A DNA stretch of 64,000 nt, taken from assembly GCA_025093555.1 (NCBI GenBank), contig JAIWNF010000064.1:186001-250000 (forward strand). Direction: 5' to 3'. The DNA is from Circinella umbellata (taxonomy: Eukaryota; Mucoromycota; Mucoromycetes; Mucorales; Lichtheimiaceae). Below the pieces are notes generated by a model. The model was not told the origin of the DNA and searched no databases. It saw only the letters and a program-made list of their open reading frames with translations. This document shows, in pieces, positions 62,730 through 64,000 of the stretch; positions within the stretch are counted from its first letter, which is position 1; each line of letters opens with the position of its first letter. The translations under genes and the position numbers were made by a program.

Positions 62730-63478
62730 TGGTATATTTCACCAATAACCGCCCAAATTTTGACCCAACTTTAAAGATTTTCAGAGACACGCAAAATGAT
62801 TTTTTGATCTTTTTAATCAATAAGATATAATTTTATACATATTTAAAACATTTATTATGGATTAACTTTTAAAAAAAAGAAGTTGTCTCGACGCTGAAAG
62901 TTGTCAAAGTTGGTCAGTACAACTGGATTTTAGCAGAGAGGGAATAATATTGAAACAATCGGATTAATGTAGCTCCGTCATGTTACACAGGCCGTTCTGC
63001 GGAGTTACGCTGATGCTGAAACAAATTGTTACTAGGCACCTCCAAGGCCCAGTAATAAGATCTATATCTTCTCCTTATGCCTAATTTAAGTAAACGTTGT
63101 GATATTTGGTTATTTTAATAAAAGTAGGAAATAAAAACAGATAAGGTATAAATCCTTTGAGACTTTGTTATATATCTTTAATAATAATTTTGAAACTAGA
63201 ATAAAGTTATTTCTTTAAAATAATATTTACAACCTGTATTTATATGATTTCTATTCTATGAGTTATGGGGCTTAGTTAATAGAATGATGTGGGTGATTGA
63301 TAGTAAAGTCGGGTACTTGATATTAGTCATTAATATTGAGAAGGTTACTATGGCTACTGTTCTGAAGTATATTGGGCTTAGCCATGATACTCTCTTTTAT
63401 TCTTTAATTTAAGTTGACGGGGCGCAGGACATCGTTATGCGATTTTACTCAGTTCCCTTTTTAGAAGAGAATTACTAC
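62730..63478. other. Intergenic, no gene seen
   Basis: AT-rich with a less AT-rich patch at 62880-63060. No protein-like frame, and no second half of the truncated LTR or transposon. Confidence 0.45.
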
Positions 63479-63655
63479 ATGGGCTACAAAAATTCAAAGT
63501 CAGACCACATGGGCTACAAAAATCATAAGGTATGTTAGTAACTTGTAGCCCATCTCGTCTGCTTGCCATATATAGATCCTGTAGCCCATCTCGTCTAATT
63601 TTTTGTAGCCCGCCTCGTCTAATTTTTTGTAGCCCACCTTGTCTAATCTTTTTTA
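63479..63655. repeat. Inverted and tandem repeats of a TTTTTGTAGCCCATCTCGTCTAAT unit
   Basis: Four head-to-tail copies of a 24-25 base unit containing GTAGCCC(A/G)(T/C)CT(C/T)GTCTAAT lie at about 63543-63650. Two inverted half-copies (CATGGGCTACAAAAAT) lie at 63479-63525. The overlapping short ORFs on both strands (repeated GGLQKIRR or CSPSRLIF) are artefacts of the array. Confidence 0.85.
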
Positions 63656-63739
63656 TCATCCACTTCTCGACCCTTTTTTGTCACTTTTTCTGCATTAATA
63701 TTATTGAAAAAGGTTACAATTATAAGATAGACTGCATTT

Positions 63740-63740
63740 G

Positions 63741-63769
<29 letters not shown>
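63740..63769. repeat. (ATA)n microsatellite
   Basis: About ten ATA/AAT trinucleotide units. No gene was seen from 63656 to the end of the window. Confidence 0.9.
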
Positions 63770-63771
<2 letters not shown>

Positions 63772-64000
63772 GTAAACGAGAATGAGAACGTCAACAACAA
63801 CAATATGAAAATAGAAATACTAATGATAATGATAATATTGAAGCGTTTATAGTTATTACAAAGAGCTTCGTTATATAAAATGGTATTAATTATATATGTC
63901 AAGAAAATAGTATAAAGGTTATAATAAACTAAATAACTATGGATAATGCTTATGTGGGAGTTCTAATATTCAGGAATTTTACGTCTGAATCCATGAAAAG

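Overview
This is nuclear DNA of a filamentous fungus. It is AT-rich and dense in introns, mostly 50-130 bp, with GT...AG ends and TATAG/TTTAG acceptors. The host genes (TOR, MYST, Mga2/Spt23 and P450 types) together with a Crypton/Ndc10-like recombinase suggest an early-diverging fungus, most likely Mucoromycota. That placement is inferred from gene content and style, not from a search. No rRNA, tRNA or CRISPR was found.

Layout. 1-4507: the 3' end of a Raptor/Kog1 gene (+), then a single-exon SIS-CBS sugar-phosphate isomerase gene (+). 6676-9062: a nine-exon cytochrome P450 gene (+). 9063-18400: a transposon-rich stretch holding an 807-bp pogo/Tc1-like non-autonomous element, a small secreted cysteine-rich protein gene (-), decayed coding relics, a five-exon unknown gene with an in-frame TGA (-), and an ORF carrying a (CTA)n run. 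21587-26513: a C2H2 zinc-finger gene (-) and a six-exon Mga2/Spt23-like transcription factor gene (-). 26514-32445: mostly non-coding, with a broken LINE tail and a 20-bp tandem array. 32446-36496: a MYST acetyltransferase gene (+) and, 160 bp on, ethanolamine-phosphate cytidylyltransferase (+). 36755-40391: a hyperacidic GPI-type surface protein gene (-), then a Kre9/Knh1-domain secreted protein gene (+). 42047-47557: an M16 metalloprotease gene of about 23 exons (+) converging on a Tctex-1 dynein light chain gene (-). 47600-50250: a diverged duplication and MITE-like repeats. 50255-56019: a young Ty3/gypsy LTR retrotransposon (-) with identical 267-bp LTRs and one frameshift in pol. 56914-60526: a decayed Crypton-type tyrosine recombinase gene (-). 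60527-64000: repeats only, including a truncated LTR abutting a fragment of the same pogo-like family.

The host genes look like an ordinary fungal set: TORC1 signalling, phosphatidylethanolamine synthesis, chromatin acetylation, membrane-lipid transcription control, cell-wall proteins and proteolysis. I see no operon-like functional cluster.

The most distinctive observations are these. The M16 protease gene appears to need a 2-nucleotide micro-exon just before the codons for its metal-binding glutamate. Two mobile-element-like genes carry nonsense codons that can each be explained by one C-to-T change in an otherwise open frame. The pogo-like element carries many ACCGGTTTARCGAA subterminal motifs. 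Two unusual predicted secreted proteins are encoded. The exon joins given below were worked out by hand and checked for continuous reading frame.
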